A stretch of DNA of 64,000 nucleotides, taken from the NCBI GenBank assembly GCA_002344215.1, contig DDSV01000024.1, forward strand, positions 321,474-385,473, in the 5' to 3' direction. Positions 44,001 through 51,879 of this stretch are shown one piece after another. Position 1 is the first letter of the stretch; every line of letters starts with the position of its first letter. Position numbers and translations under genes: made by a program. Source of the DNA: Akkermansiaceae bacterium UBA2381. Lineage in GTDB: Bacteria > Verrucomicrobiota > Verrucomicrobiia > Verrucomicrobiales > DEV007. A model generated the notes under the pieces. The model saw nothing but the letters and a program-made list of their open reading frames with translations, had not been told where the DNA came from and ran no database searches.

Positions 44001-44208
44001 AAAGCTTCTCAAAGAAGTCCTTCCAAAGTCCCTGCGAATCGACTTGAGACTGGTGCCGCGGCTGTATCAGGCCCTCGGTCAACTGGACCGGTGGGAAGAG
44101 CTGACAAAAGATTGTCAACTCACCCGCGGGCAGTCCGCGATGATCCGCGACTGGGCGAGCGCTCTTGCCGAAGGACGCGAAATGGTCGATGCTGTTAAAC
44201 AATGGTAA
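38035..44208 (+). CDS. Giant exported TPR-repeat protein
   Basis: This 2057-residue protein starts with a TTG codon and a signal peptide (to about residue 32, NSPAWSQ), followed almost entirely by tetratricopeptide-like helical hairpins (for example residues 105-200, LIYAHLLRKSGEVESARPFYDEVLEADPANLPALKALAEIAD and ALSLYTRLVELIP). The repeats continue to the C terminus with varied spacing. TPR arrays of this length scaffold large complexes; an envelope assembly platform is likely, but the partners are unknown. Its stop overlaps the start of a lipoprotein gene by seven bases, so both are made together. Confidence 0.7.
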   Translation: MKSFTTSQPHRFTALLIAAGLSVFAINSPAWSQDSPANQAGSAESVEKKPAWSSADTKLANHYIQILQKDPAYGNVLDLLWNLYDKKNQTPLLLDYFKGASAKGPAVARLIYAHLLRKSGEVESARPFYDEVLEADPANLPALKALAEIADQQKRFGKALSLYTRLVELIPDTADEGISIRLRKAGLHRLQGQTEAAVADWNELLTRFPENTQLRTEIVALLLEAGETETAVEVLSGLAASTDVRQKLNALMELNRLYEFVGDFDGATGAAREALALLHFKNHDYAELFSRMVRAHERFDRLTELKEKLKAAVDAANPTEQSLFDLAEFHRLTANPSGEEEAVSLLVRRLPGDLDYRIRLSEIQMRNDHYDAAAATLDELLGSQEDAPLHLVLLRARIALHGESREAATGLLSKYLSRHSLDADGTRRIIDFARENYLDDLVERLLREPAGNAGGNREQIPAPIELARFLHERGRKAQAVETLKAHVASAEGTPLEKASRLFQIANVLRDLDQPSEALAAIDEAIAIAPDQVDYLTARVDLYVDSSEIEKAIDQLEVIWEKKEGFEERSDVDQRLFSLLRGHYSSGVKPETDLNVLQGGNVQSLSEYRRLAAAASQVSRSGDEPPPRELLDYYGAIKDEANQQPDTSKRYRAAWWALKLQDNQECFQQLTKATEEAGKPNIEVEKMLLTLAELNERPTLMVRHLTTLIEIDPENADNYRQKRAEMRFELGFEDEAVRELKDLASKPDASLNTLSTLAKVYQMQGNAAKQIEVWQKAYREADIFEKRSIIKQLSTALIETGRPEEALQAQIELLQKETDPVQRRKQLDTQLTLAKSHYLLDPMRERYTELGRQHPFDRFYPEAIARIQQASGNNSEAFEAMKKAYYMSGQDGDLLGELGELSGRLGDLKSAIYYRRQLLTKGVGEDLENWKALIAMLEKDLRVGEADLLRKRLETKFGTDTDFLKELSDHYLKNGLLRDAGRTLDRLVELRGWDLEALFHLALLQIEREENEAAFATLKKILADTGDVKYPEGFGDNLLPLIRVATLPDDVKSAPGNELDAFVFTVEEYPFTGGTLQDEIADALQEERPEFRFSPVEPHLIRLRALEEASALAATLGQTTTWVESWNHKDRPLVERLWATRYSLATSAFGNLLRELPDSESYSDQLFLAYSLLLAGQVDHFVEWVEAENSAKDTQHPRSIYGAMAALILLKDNSSDPLCDPETVYRALEGMSLSKSVATHLFAELRESRNFEKAFRVGRMFSDSVMKGEGGFLFALSQVAGMAGKNAEREILLDRSLDSLNSTNGTGISNHFYAALTERLSLLENDAARSAYLTNLSMMPGQETLGESERLERELLLALAAKDDMRVISQLGKLVDRQLVSIRPGTPDQDQVTYRQGQSWQRMSQILHFYSDRLFLTSETGPAFISALGGDLPGLSSVESVNAQYEQFEIDRRILLLEWMNAAERESQVRGLLGLLREPESRMELGKALESRSFHREAVPVYRADGLARENDYAPLQGLFDAAAEALDPEPALAIINQINTREFPAPPGLTVDYLNEQHARFLLLDRDIDRLVQLSRQPEAGDDAPPVTSRAHIPYQDALVEAYRLSGRNTELLELLTELRKQGNADTAQILMGALLLEKAGRFADALEWVGPVSLDPGEPALQRQAIFRSIGLHRSLGWKKPEALRELALASLDQQPAGVSMELATALHQSGATNEAFSVLRLLRRKNTNAAQRSEASLALIQMEREDGSPWGSLTGEVEALFQDFVYAADAGVPAGFSEKPKAFSTNAMRLVEWVVSDPKGNEELAGIIENVSRPRDTYWLGELIIGFLQNRLDAAAHSVYADNDLKVSEEILETLPAFGPPGIETARAIIEASGKPGNDFFRNAPERQISFFHRIGDRPRLIEVHDQLVRESFSDLFHQSGLDDWFPTLDVRRRLPLLFASLGENELAGSLFRAYDQALATYQWNHLSFLNDYIAFLIDSGDFPAAEKLLKEVLPKSLRIDLRLVPRLYQALGQLDRWEELTKDCQLTRGQSAMIRDWASALAEGREMVDAVKQW

Positions 44209-44891
44209 CCCCAGCCCATCAGTACAGACTCTGTGCCACTCTGGTGACAGTGTCCGTTTTTCTCTGCCAGTGCGAAACCCAACGCACTGTTAAATCAACA
44301 CGCTCGTCCGTTTCTTTCGACCAACAGGCCTGGGGACCCGCCGGGGGAGCACCTGACAACTCTCAGGAGATTCGCTCCAAATTCGCTGAGCGAGGGTACA
44401 AGATTCAGGAGGACGGAACGATTAAGGCCGACAAACCCGATCTCTATTCTGGAGAGAAATCTCGCGGGTTTGATGGAAATTTTGACACCAAGGAAGCCAA
44501 GTTGAGCAAGAAGGAGGCGAAAACGGGGGAGTTCAAAACACCCGAATACCTCGTGAGGCAGGACTTCAAAGGGGTCAAGGACGCGCGCGAAAGCGGTACG
44601 GCAGCACGTGAAGGCGAATCACAAGACAGACAGGCAGGGAAGCTATTTAAGAGTAAATCGAAAACCACCGGAGAACTCGCGACCTACGGAACAAAGGACT
44701 ATCGGGAGGGAGCACAGGAATTCGACACAAGAACTGACCGTTCAACTTCTACGTCCGTCGAGAGTTCGCCCAATGCGAGCGGTACCGATCGCCCGACTGG
44801 TTATCGGGACAACATCTCCATGAGTATGGACGATGTGAAAAAGATGCTCAGCCCCGGCACCTATGCCCGAGGGACCGGTCTCATCGACTGA
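44202..44891 (+). CDS. Putative lipoprotein coupled to the TPR protein
   Basis: This 229-residue protein has a lipoprotein-like signal ending in VSVFLCQCE, with the first cysteine a likely lipidation site. The rest is low-complexity, charged and probably disordered (repeated KSK, GTKDYREG and TDRSTSTSVESS stretches). Its start overlaps the TPR stop by seven bases. The TPR scaffold and lipoprotein are probably partners on or across the outer membrane. No family is recognised. Confidence 0.55.
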   Translation: MVTPAHQYRLCATLVTVSVFLCQCETQRTVKSTRSSVSFDQQAWGPAGGAPDNSQEIRSKFAERGYKIQEDGTIKADKPDLYSGEKSRGFDGNFDTKEAKLSKKEAKTGEFKTPEYLVRQDFKGVKDARESGTAAREGESQDRQAGKLFKSKSKTTGELATYGTKDYREGAQEFDTRTDRSTSTSVESSPNASGTDRPTGYRDNISMSMDDVKKMLSPGTYARGTGLID

Positions 44892-44905
44892 GTCGCTCAG
44901 GCAAC

Positions 44906-46015
44906 CTAGTAGAGTTCAACCGGAGACCGTTTTCCGTTCTCCACCGAGAGATTTTTTGCCTCCTCCTCGCCCAGGGTTGCCACCCTGAGGTCCCAAATCT
45001 GCGAATCGATCTCCTGGAAGCGCTCGATAGACCAGGGGAAGGGCGCTGCCATTTTCTTCTTGGTTGCCTCGATCCGCACTAGAGCATCATGCAGCACCGG
45101 ATCCGGGAGGGTAGCGATGACTTCCGCCGCCTTCTCGACCAGCTCAACCCGGTGGCAGATCATCGCGAGATCGTTCCCCGCTTCAATGCAGGCACGTATC
45201 GTGTCCTCGAAAGTCACTTCGTTCAACACCGCGCCCATGTCGAGGTCGTCGGTCATGACGAGGCCGTCGTAGGCAAGCTGATTGCGGAGGAATTGTCCGA
45301 TGATGTTCTTCGAAAGCGAAGCGGGCCAGCGCGGTCGATCCGCATCCCAGCAGGGATAGTGCGAGTGACAGGTCATGATACTGTCGAGATCGGGAAGAAG
45401 GGCACGGAACGGCTTCAACTCCATGGCCTCCATCTCCTCAAGCGTCTTGTTGATCACGGGGAGTTCGTGATGGGGATCGCACTCGGCCGAGGCATAGCCC
45501 GGGAAGTGCTTGCCCGAGCTCAGGACGCCCTCTTTCCGCATCGCGAGGTTGAAGACGGAAGCATTGCGGATGACCTCTTCGGGGGTTCTGCCCCAGCAGC
45601 GTCCCTTGAGAGAGTTGTCGGCCTCGTCATCGAAGGAAAGGTCTAGGACAGGACAAAGGTCGAGATTAAAGCCAAACATCCGGAGAATTTGTCCGGTGAG
45701 GCGACCGTGACGCTCGACCAGTTTCAGGTCACCCTTGTCACGGAATTGCTGGGCATTGGGCGGCTCACTGCCAATGAGGCGGAGACGGGAGACACGGCCA
45801 CCCTCCTGATCGATCGTGATGAAAGGCTCAATTTCGCTTAGGTCACGCAAATCGTCGATCAGTTTGCGAAGCTGCTCCGGTGACTTGATGTTTCTACCGA
45901 AGAGAATGTAGCCCCCCGGTTGAAGCTTACGGAACCGGCGCGCCGTATCCGGATCAAGTTCCGCTCCCGGAACTCCAGTGAGCAATAGTTGGCCAAGAGG
46001 AGCGCTTTCGTGCAT
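44906..46015 (-). CDS. nagZ: Glycoside hydrolase family 3 beta-N-acetylhexosaminidase (NagZ-like)
   Basis: This 369-residue enzyme is a single-domain GH3 protein like NagZ, which removes GlcNAc from muropeptides in peptidoglycan recycling. Landmarks are PGGYILFGRNI, TIDQEGGRVSRL, the catalytic His/Asp loop KHFPGYASAECDPHHELP and the nucleophile aspartate in GLVMTDDLDMGAV. The standard loop reads KHFPGHGDTxxDSH; here it is KHFPGYASAECDPH, a shifted variant that keeps the histidine. The message looks leaderless: a TTGAGG box lies at 46050-46045, 35 bases before the start. Confidence 0.8.
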   Translation of the reverse strand: MHESAPLGQLLLTGVPGAELDPDTARRFRKLQPGGYILFGRNIKSPEQLRKLIDDLRDLSEIEPFITIDQEGGRVSRLRLIGSEPPNAQQFRDKGDLKLVERHGRLTGQILRMFGFNLDLCPVLDLSFDDEADNSLKGRCWGRTPEEVIRNASVFNLAMRKEGVLSSGKHFPGYASAECDPHHELPVINKTLEEMEAMELKPFRALLPDLDSIMTCHSHYPCWDADRPRWPASLSKNIIGQFLRNQLAYDGLVMTDDLDMGAVLNEVTFEDTIRACIEAGNDLAMICHRVELVEKAAEVIATLPDPVLHDALVRIEATKKKMAAPFPWSIERFQEIDSQIWDLRVATLGEEEAKNLSVENGKRSPVELY

Positions 46016-46021
46016 GCCGAA

Positions 46022-46050
46022 GAGGTAAGCGGATGGCCGGAGTTCCTCAA
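46022..46050 (-). promoter_or_regulatory. Candidate promoter of nagZ (leaderless layout)
   Basis: On the minus strand TTGAGG (46050-46045), 17 bases, then TACCTC (46027-46022). The start codon at 46015 is seven bases beyond, at the expected transcription start. Confidence 0.3.
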
Positions 46051-46080
46051 TCGGTTTTTAATCAGGGATTCCGGGATCCC

Positions 46081-47238
46081 TTAGAGAAGCGCCGGGATCC
46101 CGAGGATCCTCCTCGCCTCAGCCTGATTCGCGAGCGCTTCAGGAAGAGTCGCCGCGGTAAATGTCACGTGCCCCATTTTCCGTCCCCGCCGTGCCTCATG
46201 TTTCTCGTAAAGATGCAGAGCCGCCCCGGGAAGCGCGAGGACCGCCGGCCAGTCAGGGTTCCCGTCGTTGTCCACCCAAACGTCGCCGAGGAGATTCAGC
46301 ATCACCGCCGGACTGTGGAGCCGGGTGCTCCCGATGGGCAATCCACAGAGAACGCGAAGTTGCTGCTCAAACTGAGAAGTCTCGCAGGCATCAATGGTGT
46401 GGTGGCCCGAGTTGTGTGGACGTGGGGCCATTTCGTTCACGAGGAGGCGTCCATCGCCCGAGACAAAAAACTCCACCGCCAGAATCCCCCGGTAATCGAG
46501 TGCATCAGCAATCCCGAGGGCAATTTTGCCCGCTTCGGCCAGGATCGCCGGATCAAGCCGCGCCGGAACGATGGAGACGTCGAGAATGTGATCGCGATGA
46601 ATGTTCTCCACAGGATCGTAGACTGCGGTATGACCCGCCTGATCCCGAACCACCAGGACGGAGAGTTCCGCCGCGAGGACAATCTTCTCCTCCAGGACAG
46701 CTCTCGGCGCCTCGAAAGAGGCCCAGATCTCGACCGCGTTGCTCCCGCGATTCACTCCGACCTGCCCCTTGCCGTCATACCCGAATTCCGCCGTCTTCAG
46801 AATGCCGCCGTTGTCCGGCAACTTCCCCAGCGCCGCATCCAGCTGAACCGCGGAATCGACCACCATGAAAGCGGCGCAGGGAAATCCTTTCTCCAGCAGG
46901 AAACATTTTTCCCGTTCGCGATGCTGGCAGATTCCCACCGCAGCCGCATCGGGCATGAGTGGTACCTTTTCGACAATTCGTTCCAGAAGTGACTTCGGAA
47001 TGTTTTCAAATTCAACAGTCGCCACCTCGGCACGATCCAGAAAGGTGGCCAGCCCGTCACCACAATCAAAAGGCTCTTCGATGATCGAATCCGCCAAGCC
47101 TGCGGGCCCACTGTCCGGTGCGCCAATCCATGAGACGACCCGATAGCCCATCCGACGGGCCGCGATCGTGAGCATGCGCCCTAGCTGCCCGCCGCCAAGG
47201 ACGCCGATAGTTGATCCCGGAGGCCGATATCCACTCAT
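46081..47238 (-). CDS. purK: N5-carboxyaminoimidazole ribonucleotide synthase
   Basis: This 385-residue ATP-grasp enzyme makes N5-CAIR from AIR in purine synthesis. It begins with [22 protein letters not shown], has the ATP-grasp segments [58 protein letters not shown], and ends in the conserved C-terminal domain. Its start overlaps the stop of purE by ATGA (47235), so both are coupled. Confidence 0.95.
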   Translation of the reverse strand: MSGYRPPGSTIGVLGGGQLGRMLTIAARRMGYRVVSWIGAPDSGPAGLADSIIEEPFDCGDGLATFLDRAEVATVEFENIPKSLLERIVEKVPLMPDAAAVGICQHREREKCFLLEKGFPCAAFMVVDSAVQLDAALGKLPDNGGILKTAEFGYDGKGQVGVNRGSNAVEIWASFEAPRAVLEEKIVLAAELSVLVVRDQAGHTAVYDPVENIHRDHILDVSIVPARLDPAILAEAGKIALGIADALDYRGILAVEFFVSGDGRLLVNEMAPRPHNSGHHTIDACETSQFEQQLRVLCGLPIGSTRLHSPAVMLNLLGDVWVDNDGNPDWPAVLALPGAALHLYEKHEARRGRKMGHVTFTAATLPEALANQAEARRILGIPALL

Positions 47239-47756
47239 TCGCCTGCGGAAAGGGGTGGCAGTTCAGCGGACTCTACTTTGGTGCGGAGCTCCTCACGATA
47301 CGCGTTGAGCTTCCCGGCAAGTGTTTCATCCTCCATCGCGAACAGGGAAACCGCAAAAAGGCCGGCGTTGGTTGCTCCCGCTTCGCCAATAGCAAAGGTC
47401 GCCGTCGGAATTCCGGCGGGCATTTGCACGATGGAAAGCAGCGAATCGACTCCACTCAGAACACGGGACTGCACGGGAACGGCGAGAACCGGCACCGTGG
47501 TCAGGGCTGACGCCATCCCCGGGAGATGCGCGGCACCTCCCGCACCGGCGATGATACATTTCAAGCCGCGCTCCCGGGCACTTTTGGCATAGGAGAAGAG
47601 TAGATCGGGTGTCCGGTGAGCACTGACGACTTTTGCCTCAAAAGAAATCCCGAAGTCCCGCAGCACCTCGGCCGATTTCCGCAAAGTCGGCCAATCCGAA
47701 GTGCTGCCCATGATGATTCCGACCTGTGGGGTGTCGCTGGGATGTTGAGCGGCCAT
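47235..47756 (-). CDS. purE: N5-carboxyaminoimidazole ribonucleotide mutase
   Basis: This 173-residue class I PurE converts N5-CAIR to CAIR. Landmarks are [19 protein letters not shown], the active-site [21 protein letters not shown] and the C-terminal [28 protein letters not shown]. Working with purK, it is the bacterial two-step route for this purine reaction. The start at 47756 lies right after a TAGTAT box. Confidence 0.95.
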   Translation of the reverse strand: MAAQHPSDTPQVGIIMGSTSDWPTLRKSAEVLRDFGISFEAKVVSAHRTPDLLFSYAKSARERGLKCIIAGAGGAAHLPGMASALTTVPVLAVPVQSRVLSGVDSLLSIVQMPAGIPTATFAIGEAGATNAGLFAVSLFAMEDETLAGKLNAYREELRTKVESAELPPLSAGE

Positions 47757-47836
47757 ATACTAGGTTCCTTAAACTGATGGAAAGAAACTGTCGAGCAGGG
47801 AATTTCAGTTCAAGCCGCCGTTCCCCCGCTTCTCCT

Positions 47837-48589
47837 TCATGGTTTGTGGGTCACAAAAAGCTCTCGTATCTCGACCTCTGCGGAGGCAGTCGATTCTGCA
47901 GCGGATCCGGATTCGACCTGCACTTCGCAACCAGCCCGAAAATGGAGCTCCCCGCGTTCGAGAGGCCACTCTTCGATTTCCTTCAGATCCTTCAGCACCC
48001 GGATCCGGCCATGATCGATGATGATCATCAGTTCGATCCCCTCACCCGGTTTATATTCCTCCTCCAACACAAGGGGATCGAGTCCGTCCCTCGCCAGCGT
48101 GAGGTTCCCCTTTTCCAAACCAATGGAGATGACCGGCTCTTCGCCGGCATAGATTCCCGCCGCGATGATGCGTGAGTTTGCCCCTGGCATGGCATTGAAC
48201 GCAAAGGAAATGGTCATGTTGTGGACACGGCCATCGTTCGATCCCCAGGCGGCCGGGGTTTCGCTCTTTTTAACCAATTCCCGAAGGCCGCACCGGCGAA
48301 ACACCGGTTTCCCGGCTCCTGCGCTCGCAGCGGGCACCCGGAAAAGGATCGAGTCCTTCGTTTTTGAGAGGTGGAAAAAACCGGGGTCCTCAAAATTCCG
48401 CAGAACCGGCATGAGAACCTCATCGGCGATACCGTCGCCATCATCGTCGACCGGGATGATCAGTTTCCAGAGCTCCAGGGAAAAGACATCCCCGGCGTAG
48501 TCAACCGCCGGGGCAGCCGATCCGGTTATCCACAAAAGCATCCCGACAAGACAGGCGGATAGCCTCCCGTTCTCTAGAGCCGCCGCCAT
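47837..48589 (-). CDS. Alginate-lyase-like (PL7/alginate_lyase2) protein without the catalytic residues
   Basis: This 250-residue exported protein has a signal peptide (to about residue 28) and the beta-jelly-roll frame of PL7 lyases: LELWKLIIPVDDDGDGIADE, a PVFRRCGLREL version of the RxELRE motif, and HFRAGCEVQ where active enzymes have YFKAGxYxQ. The QIH motif reads AGIYAG, and the tyrosine of the last motif is replaced by glutamate (CEVQ), so the His, Gln and Tyr of catalysis are absent. It is probably a polysaccharide-binding or structural relative. An EF-hand-like DDDGDGIADE loop may bind Ca. Its start overlaps the zwf end by 16 bases. Confidence 0.65.
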   Translation of the reverse strand: MAAALENGRLSACLVGMLLWITGSAAPAVDYAGDVFSLELWKLIIPVDDDGDGIADEVLMPVLRNFEDPGFFHLSKTKDSILFRVPAASAGAGKPVFRRCGLRELVKKSETPAAWGSNDGRVHNMTISFAFNAMPGANSRIIAAGIYAGEEPVISIGLEKGNLTLARDGLDPLVLEEEYKPGEGIELMIIIDHGRIRVLKDLKEIEEWPLERGELHFRAGCEVQVESGSAAESTASAEVEIRELFVTHKP

Positions 48590-50109
48590 TCGTGATTGTC
48601 CTGATCGAGAAGTTCGTCCGCCTCTTTCGGACCCCAGGAACCGGCCGGATATTCGGCCATCTTGGGTGGATTGGCCGACTTGTGCCAGGCGTTCTCGATC
48701 TGGTCGACATAACGCCAGGCGGTTTCCACCTCATCCTTCCTTGCGAAAAGAGTCGCATCGCCCGCCATTGCGTCGAGGAGGAGGCGCTCGTAGGCCTCCG
48801 GGCTGCTCTTGCCGAAGCTGGTCTGATAGCGGAAGTCCATTTTCACGGCCTGAAGCGTCGCGGCGGGACCGGGCCGCTTGGATCGCATGCCGAGGGAGAT
48901 TCCCTCATTCGGCTGGATGCGGAGGACGAGGACGTTGCCCGGCATCGCCTCGGCTCCGGCAGCGGCGTTGAAAAGCACCCGCGGAGCCTGTTTGAAATGG
49001 ATCGAAATTTCCGTTCCCTTCCGGGGAAGTCGTTTGCCCATGCGAACGTAAAAGGGCACTCCCTCCCAACGCCAGTTGTCGATCATGATCTTGAGAGCAA
49101 CGTAGCTTTCCGTCATGGAACCGGGATTGACGCGATCCTCGCGCCGGTAGCCGGGAACTTCGTTGCCATTGACTGTTCCCGCCGTGTACTGGGCCCGGAC
49201 GACGCTACGGCCCACCTCCTCCGCGTTTTTGAACGGGCGCAGTGACTTCAACACTTTCACCTTCTCATCCCGCACCCCGTCGGCGGTGAGATCAGCGGGA
49301 GGCTCCATCGCGATGAGGCTGAGCAGTTGCAGGAGATGATTCTGGACCATGTCGCGCAGCGCTCCCGACTTGTCGTAATATCCCCCGCGGCCGCCTTCCA
49401 TCCCGAGGTGCTCGGCGCAAGTGATCTGAACATGATCAATAAACCGGTTGTTCCAGAGGACTTCAAACAGCTGATTCGCGAAACGCAGCACCATGATGTT
49501 CTGCGCGGTCTCTTTGCCGAGGTAGTGATCGATGCGATAGGTGTGCTCCTCGGCAAAGGTGTCGTTCACGACCTGATTGAGATGCTGGGCCGTCGCCAGA
49601 TCAGTGCCAAAGGGCTTTTCAACCACGGCCCGGCACCAACCGGTCTTCGAGGTGTTTAAGCCGGACTGACGGAGCTGGAGGAGAATGTCGTCGAAGAACT
49701 CCGGAGCTGAGGCGAGGTAATAGAGACGGTTCGGACTCGCCCCCTCCTTCTCCATCTCATCAAGACGGTTTTTCAGAGCGATATAACCCTCCTGATCTCC
49801 AAACTCGCTGGTGTGGTAGGTGATACTTTGGGAGAACTGAGCCCAGAGATCATCGTTGTGCCCCTGGCGGGAAACTTCTTTGTTCAACTCTTCGAGTCCC
49901 TGACGAAACTCCTCGTCCGACTTTTCACGTCGGGCGAAGCCGACCACCCGGATCCCCGCAGGGAGGTCACCATCCGCCGCCAGGTTGTAGAGCGCCGGGA
50001 TCAGCTTCCGGTGAGTCAAGTCGCCCGTCGCCCCGAAAATCACGATGATACAGGACTCGGGATGATTGCGAAGACTCAGGTCGGCTTCTCGAAAGGGGTT
50101 CTCTTCCAT
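48574..50109 (-). CDS. zwf: Glucose-6-phosphate 1-dehydrogenase
   Basis: This 511-residue enzyme makes 6-phosphogluconolactone and NADPH, the entry to the oxidative pentose phosphate pathway. The Rossmann motif is FGATGDLTHRKLIPALYNL, and the catalytic signature is RIDHYLGKETAQNIMVLRFAN. The C-terminal domain contains VRMGKRLPRKGTEISIHFK. The open frame continues to 50214, overlapping the SDR gene end; ATG 50109 (MEENPFREADLSLR) is preferred. The pgl and gnd genes are not adjacent. Confidence 0.95.
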   Translation of the reverse strand: MEENPFREADLSLRNHPESCIIVIFGATGDLTHRKLIPALYNLAADGDLPAGIRVVGFARREKSDEEFRQGLEELNKEVSRQGHNDDLWAQFSQSITYHTSEFGDQEGYIALKNRLDEMEKEGASPNRLYYLASAPEFFDDILLQLRQSGLNTSKTGWCRAVVEKPFGTDLATAQHLNQVVNDTFAEEHTYRIDHYLGKETAQNIMVLRFANQLFEVLWNNRFIDHVQITCAEHLGMEGGRGGYYDKSGALRDMVQNHLLQLLSLIAMEPPADLTADGVRDEKVKVLKSLRPFKNAEEVGRSVVRAQYTAGTVNGNEVPGYRREDRVNPGSMTESYVALKIMIDNWRWEGVPFYVRMGKRLPRKGTEISIHFKQAPRVLFNAAAGAEAMPGNVLVLRIQPNEGISLGMRSKRPGPAATLQAVKMDFRYQTSFGKSSPEAYERLLLDAMAGDATLFARKDEVETAWRYVDQIENAWHKSANPPKMAEYPAGSWGPKEADELLDQDNHEWRRL

Positions 50110-50189
50110 TGGCGCAATGAACCCGCAGAATACGGGCCATTGCAAATGAATTGACCGTCGAAATGGGACTGGAACCGCTGATGAATCTG

Positions 50190-51182
50190 CTATCTCGCGT
50201 AGGTTTGGACCCATTCCCTCTCGTGTGAGGCAGCGGGTTGCGGGAGAATCAGATCGGCCAGCGCATCTTCCAACTCGTGAAAGCGAAAACGAAAACCTGA
50301 TCCATGAATCCGGCAGGGCAGGCCCCGGCGTCCGCTCAGCGCCAGGTCAGGATCCGTGTTCAGAAAGGGAGCAGCAAATCGGAGAAGCTTTTCCGGAACC
50401 GGCAGTCCGAACGGAATTTTCCGGATCTTGCGGAGCGTCTCCATGAATTCCGCATTGGTGACGGGCTGGAGACCGGTCGCATTGTAGATCCCGTGGACTG
50501 CAGGATTCCGAATCGCTTCGAGAAAGAGTCGCATCATATCCTCAAGGTGGATCCAGCTGATCCACTGATCACCGCTCCCGAAGCGACCCCCGAAACCCAA
50601 ACGCGCGATCCGATCGAGGGTCGGCAAGGCACCTCCGCTGCGTCCGAGAACAAATCCGATCCGCAGCACTGCCCATCGCATTTCCGGACGAATGGCTCTC
50701 CCGAGCGCCTCCTCCCACGACACACAGATGTCAGCGGGATACTCATCGGGAACAAAGGCCGATTCCTCACAAATGCGGTCCCCGGCATTCCCGTAGATCG
50801 CCAGGCTGGCCGCCTGAACCCAGACGGCGGGTGGACGGCTCACGAGTAGCAGGGCGGCTCCGAGCGTTTCCACCGGCTCAACCCGCGAACGGAGGATCTC
50901 CGCCTTGTTTCGTTTTGTCGGGCGGCAATCCACGGATTTCCCGGTCAAGTTGACCAGCGCCGCCGCCCCCTCGAGATGTTTCGCCCATCGCTCTTCGACC
51001 GTAATTCCGTCCCAGTGGACCGCTGTTCCGCCCCCTGTATATTGATCAGGATCTCTCGTCAGGACGATGACCTCATACCCCTCCTCCAGGAGCACGTCGG
51101 AAAGCGATCTTCCGAGAAACCCACTCCCTCCCGCAATCACCACCCGGCCTCGTTGCTCGTTGTTTCTCATGTCAGATCTCAT
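50190..51182 (-). CDS. TIGR01777-type SDR epimerase (YfcH-like)
   Basis: This 330-residue NAD(P)-dependent SDR begins with the dinucleotide motif VVIAGGSGFLGRSLSDVLLEEGYEVIVL, and has the family segments ALVNLTGKSVDCRPTKRNKAEILRSRV, VQAASLAIYGN, and a C-terminal VNxxxP-type region. YfcH-like proteins have no settled substrate and are often beside regulators or cell-division genes. ATG 51170 (MRNNEQRGRV) is an alternative start. It follows the GbsR-type regulator by 16 bases, so they are probably co-transcribed. Confidence 0.8.
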   Translation of the reverse strand: MRSDMRNNEQRGRVVIAGGSGFLGRSLSDVLLEEGYEVIVLTRDPDQYTGGGTAVHWDGITVEERWAKHLEGAAALVNLTGKSVDCRPTKRNKAEILRSRVEPVETLGAALLLVSRPPAVWVQAASLAIYGNAGDRICEESAFVPDEYPADICVSWEEALGRAIRPEMRWAVLRIGFVLGRSGGALPTLDRIARLGFGGRFGSGDQWISWIHLEDMMRLFLEAIRNPAVHGIYNATGLQPVTNAEFMETLRKIRKIPFGLPVPEKLLRFAAPFLNTDPDLALSGRRGLPCRIHGSGFRFRFHELEDALADLILPQPAASHEREWVQTYAR

Positions 51183-51198
51183 TTGGGGTTTTCCGGAA

Positions 51199-51756
51199 TC
51201 ACTTCATCAGGGCGCCAATCGATTTGGCAATTTTGTCGCCCATCCGGATCGCGTTGACGGCCGAACGGGTCGGGAGACGGTCCATTTTGACGTAAAAGTC
51301 GCTGACGAGCTCGAAGAACCCGAGCAACTCTTCAAGCTGATGTTTGGCGTATTCATCGCCACTCTCCGAGGAAGCCCCCGCCTCATTCGCGCAGGCTCTT
51401 AATCTTACCAGGGTAGGATCGATCTCGCGGCGCTTGCGCTCGGCGGCAATTACCCGGAAGAGCTCGTAGACATCGCGAATCGATTCGAAATGGTCCCGAC
51501 GGTCGCCGGGCAGGTGGACGATTTTTACGATGCCCCAGTTCTGCAGTTCCTTGAGGCTGTTGCTTACATTCGAGCGGGCCACCCCGAGTCGTTCACAGAT
51601 TTCCTCCGCGTGAAGGGGCTGCTCCGAGATGAACAGGAGCGCATGAATCTGCGCCACAGTGCGATTGATTCCCCATTTGGTTCCCATTTCCCCCCAATGG
51701 AGGATGAAATGACTGGCGAAGGGAGGAAGATCGTTCATTTCTCTTATTTCTGTCAT
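51199..51756 (-). CDS. GbsR/MarR family transcriptional regulator
   Basis: This 185-residue protein has an N-terminal winged helix (residues 26-85; GTKWGINRTVAQIHALLFISEQPLHAEEICERLGVARSNVSNSLKELQNWGIV) and a helical dimerisation region. It is of the GbsR type that responds to small ligands. Start codons at 51756 and 51738 are both possible. A palindrome overlaps the first of them and could mediate autoregulation. The SDR gene downstream is the obvious regulated partner. Confidence 0.85.
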   Translation of the reverse strand: MTEIREMNDLPPFASHFILHWGEMGTKWGINRTVAQIHALLFISEQPLHAEEICERLGVARSNVSNSLKELQNWGIVKIVHLPGDRRDHFESIRDVYELFRVIAAERKRREIDPTLVRLRACANEAGASSESGDEYAKHQLEELLGFFELVSDFYVKMDRLPTRSAVNAIRMGDKIAKSIGALMK

Positions 51757-51764
51757 TACAGAAA
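51747..51764. promoter_or_regulatory. Operator-like palindrome at the GbsR start
   Basis: TTTCTGTCATTACAGAAA is an inverted repeat with perfect 7-base arms around CATT. It spans the first in-frame ATG of the regulator gene at 51756, so if it is the operator, translation more probably begins at 51738. Confidence 0.5.
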
Positions 51765-51879
51765 CCGAAGAAATGACTCAAGCAAGTGGAATCTCTCTTT
51801 AATTGCAAAGGGGAGAACTCCTTCCCCATGGCGATCACCGGTTTACGCCGGGCAAATCCCCCCGTATACTTCCCCATCC

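Noticed and set aside
46081..46992. Long plus-strand frame opposite purK
   Set aside because: PurK on the minus strand has all ATP-grasp motifs; the plus frame is a shadow.
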